Shown here: piece by piece, positions 6,112 to 6,606 of the stretch
Numbering within the stretch: the first letter of the stretch is position 1
How the letters are laid out: every line of letters begins with the position of its first letter
NCBI GenBank assembly: GCA_027335965.1
Contig: DAHWGZ010000093.1
Span: 1-6,606, forward strand
Origin: Acidiferrobacter sp.
Lineage (GTDB): Bacteria > Pseudomonadota > Gammaproteobacteria > Acidiferrobacterales > Acidiferrobacteraceae
DNA: 6,606 nucleotides
Direction: 5' to 3'
Notes under the pieces: generated by a model
Seen by the model: the letters and a program-made list of their open reading frames with translations, nothing else
What the model was told of the DNA's origin: nothing
The model's database searches: none
Made by a program: the position numbers and the translations under genes

Positions 6112-6606
6112 TGGCCCACAAGACAGCGCTGAATCCAAACAACAGGCAGGCGACTTACTTTGCGCGGGCGTCCGGCACGGCGCGCTTCGCCTATAACTGG
6201 GCTTTGGCCGAGTGGCAGCGGCAATACGAGGCATGGAAAGCCGATACTCACCTGTCCAAACCGTCACAAGCGGCCCTGCGCCGACAGTTGAACGCGCTCA
6301 AGCGGGAGCAATTCCCGTGGATGCTCGAAGTCACCAAGAATGCGCCGCAGATGGCTATCGTGCAGTTGGGAGACGCCTTCAAAAACTTCTGGTCGGGACG
6401 CGCCAAATACCCGAAGTTCCGCAAGAAAGGAGTTCACGACCGTTTCAGCCTCAGCAATGACCAGTTCAGCGTCAAAGGTTCCCGCATACGCATCCCCAAT
6501 CGGGGATGGGTGCGTATGCGGGAGTCGTTGACTTGAATGTGCGCGGGATGCTGAAGAATCGCCGTTTGGCCCGCCCCCTTGCCGACATGGGCTTTTTTGA
6601 GTTCCG
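6105..6606 (+). pseudogene. tnpB: TnpB (RuvC-type RNA-guided nuclease), internally deleted and running off the window
   Basis: TnpB is an RNA-guided DNA endonuclease, the ancestor of Cas12, which helps its element persist. The first frame (6105-6536, 143 residues) is a normal N-terminal half: MLMAHKTALNPNNRQATYFA, then GTARFAYNWALAEWQRQYEA, QAALRRQLNALKREQFPWML, GDAFKNFW, RFSLSNDQF and IRIPNRGWVRMRESL. It then stops at TGA 6534-6536. From about 6527, one frame over, the text becomes VDLNVRGMLKNRRLAR then MGFFEFR to the edge. In intact TnpB that block follows the RuvC-II Glu (IEDLNV), roughly 100 residues further on by recollection. An out-of-frame deletion at about 6523-6530 therefore removed the wedge-to-RuvC linker, the RuvC-I Asp motif (GVDLG type) and the RuvC-II Glu, which is Val here. 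No nuclease activity is expected. The zinc-finger part and the right IS end, where the guide RNA would be encoded, lie beyond the window. ATG 6111 is an alternative start. Confidence 0.87.
6481..6522. repeat. Strong imperfect palindrome inside tnpB
   Basis: CCCGCATACGCA (6481-6492) is perfectly complementary to TGCGTATGCGGG (6511-6522). Inside, TCCCC (6493-6497) pairs with GGGGA (6502-6506) around an AATC loop, leaving TGGG as a right-side bulge. The structure lies in codons for SRIRIPNRGWVRMR, so part of the symmetry may follow from the coding sequence. It ends right at the inferred deletion junction of tnpB. Confidence 0.75.

Larger units (their letters stand above)
5425..6606 (+). mobile_element. 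IS607-family insertion sequence, left part, degenerate
   Basis: The element is recognised by its gene pair: a serine recombinase with an N-terminal MerR-like helix-turn-helix (tnpA) followed by an overlapping tnpB, the standard IS607 order. Base composition becomes less GC-rich at about 5425, roughly 55 bp before tnpA, and this is taken as the approximate left end. IS607 elements have no terminal inverted repeats and make no target duplication, so the boundary cannot be fixed from this sequence. The right end is outside the window. Both genes are damaged, so it should not move by its own proteins, although an intact relative could mobilise it. Confidence 0.8.

Noticed and set aside
1..6606. 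A new defence or biosynthetic system spanning the window
   Set aside because: The intact genes belong to known, functionally unrelated families with gaps of over 100 bp and mixed strands. The accessory genes are glycan transferases and a dead insertion sequence.

Overview
This is a GC-rich window whose gene families point to a proteobacterium, possibly a gammaproteobacterium. That placement is an inference from protein style only; no marker gene fixes the lineage. I see no tRNA, rRNA, CRISPR array or prophage. The layout is a housekeeping core flanked on both sides by damaged accessory DNA.

Region 1 (1-1522, minus strand): two sugar-transfer genes in a coupled pair, a family-9 (heptosyltransferase-like) glycosyltransferase followed 8 nt later by a GT4-like glycosyltransferase that runs off the left edge. 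They would act on LPS or another surface glycan. Both look damaged. The GT9 gene joins a clear N-terminal part directly to a clear C-terminal part, with the middle of the protein missing. The GT4 gene is open throughout but carries a stretch of about 18 codons whose family-like sequence lies in another frame.

Region 2 (1681-5172): four intact genes. A small DUF202 inner-membrane protein on the plus strand converges with, and overlaps by 35 nt, a HemK/PrmC-type glutamine methyltransferase on the minus strand. Upstream of that methyltransferase, also on the minus strand, lie a dGTP triphosphohydrolase (dgt) and an unusual short cis-prenyltransferase related to undecaprenyl diphosphate synthase. 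Gaps of 128-135 nt separate the three minus-strand genes. They do not form an obvious single pathway (protein modification, nucleotide pool control, isoprenoid chain synthesis).

Region 3 (5173-6606): a gap of about 300 bp with some dyad symmetry but no recognisable gene, then the left part of an IS607-family insertion sequence. Its serine recombinase gene tnpA (MerR-like helix-turn-helix plus resolvase domain) is broken by a frameshift near 5930. Its overlapping tnpB (ancestral Cas12-type RuvC nuclease) has lost an internal block that should have carried the first two RuvC catalytic acids. The element therefore looks dead, and its right end lies beyond the window.

I found no convincing undescribed multi-gene system. 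The points most worth a second look are the atypical cis-prenyltransferase, the internally deleted tnpB with a strong hairpin beside the junction, and the two damaged glycosyltransferase genes.
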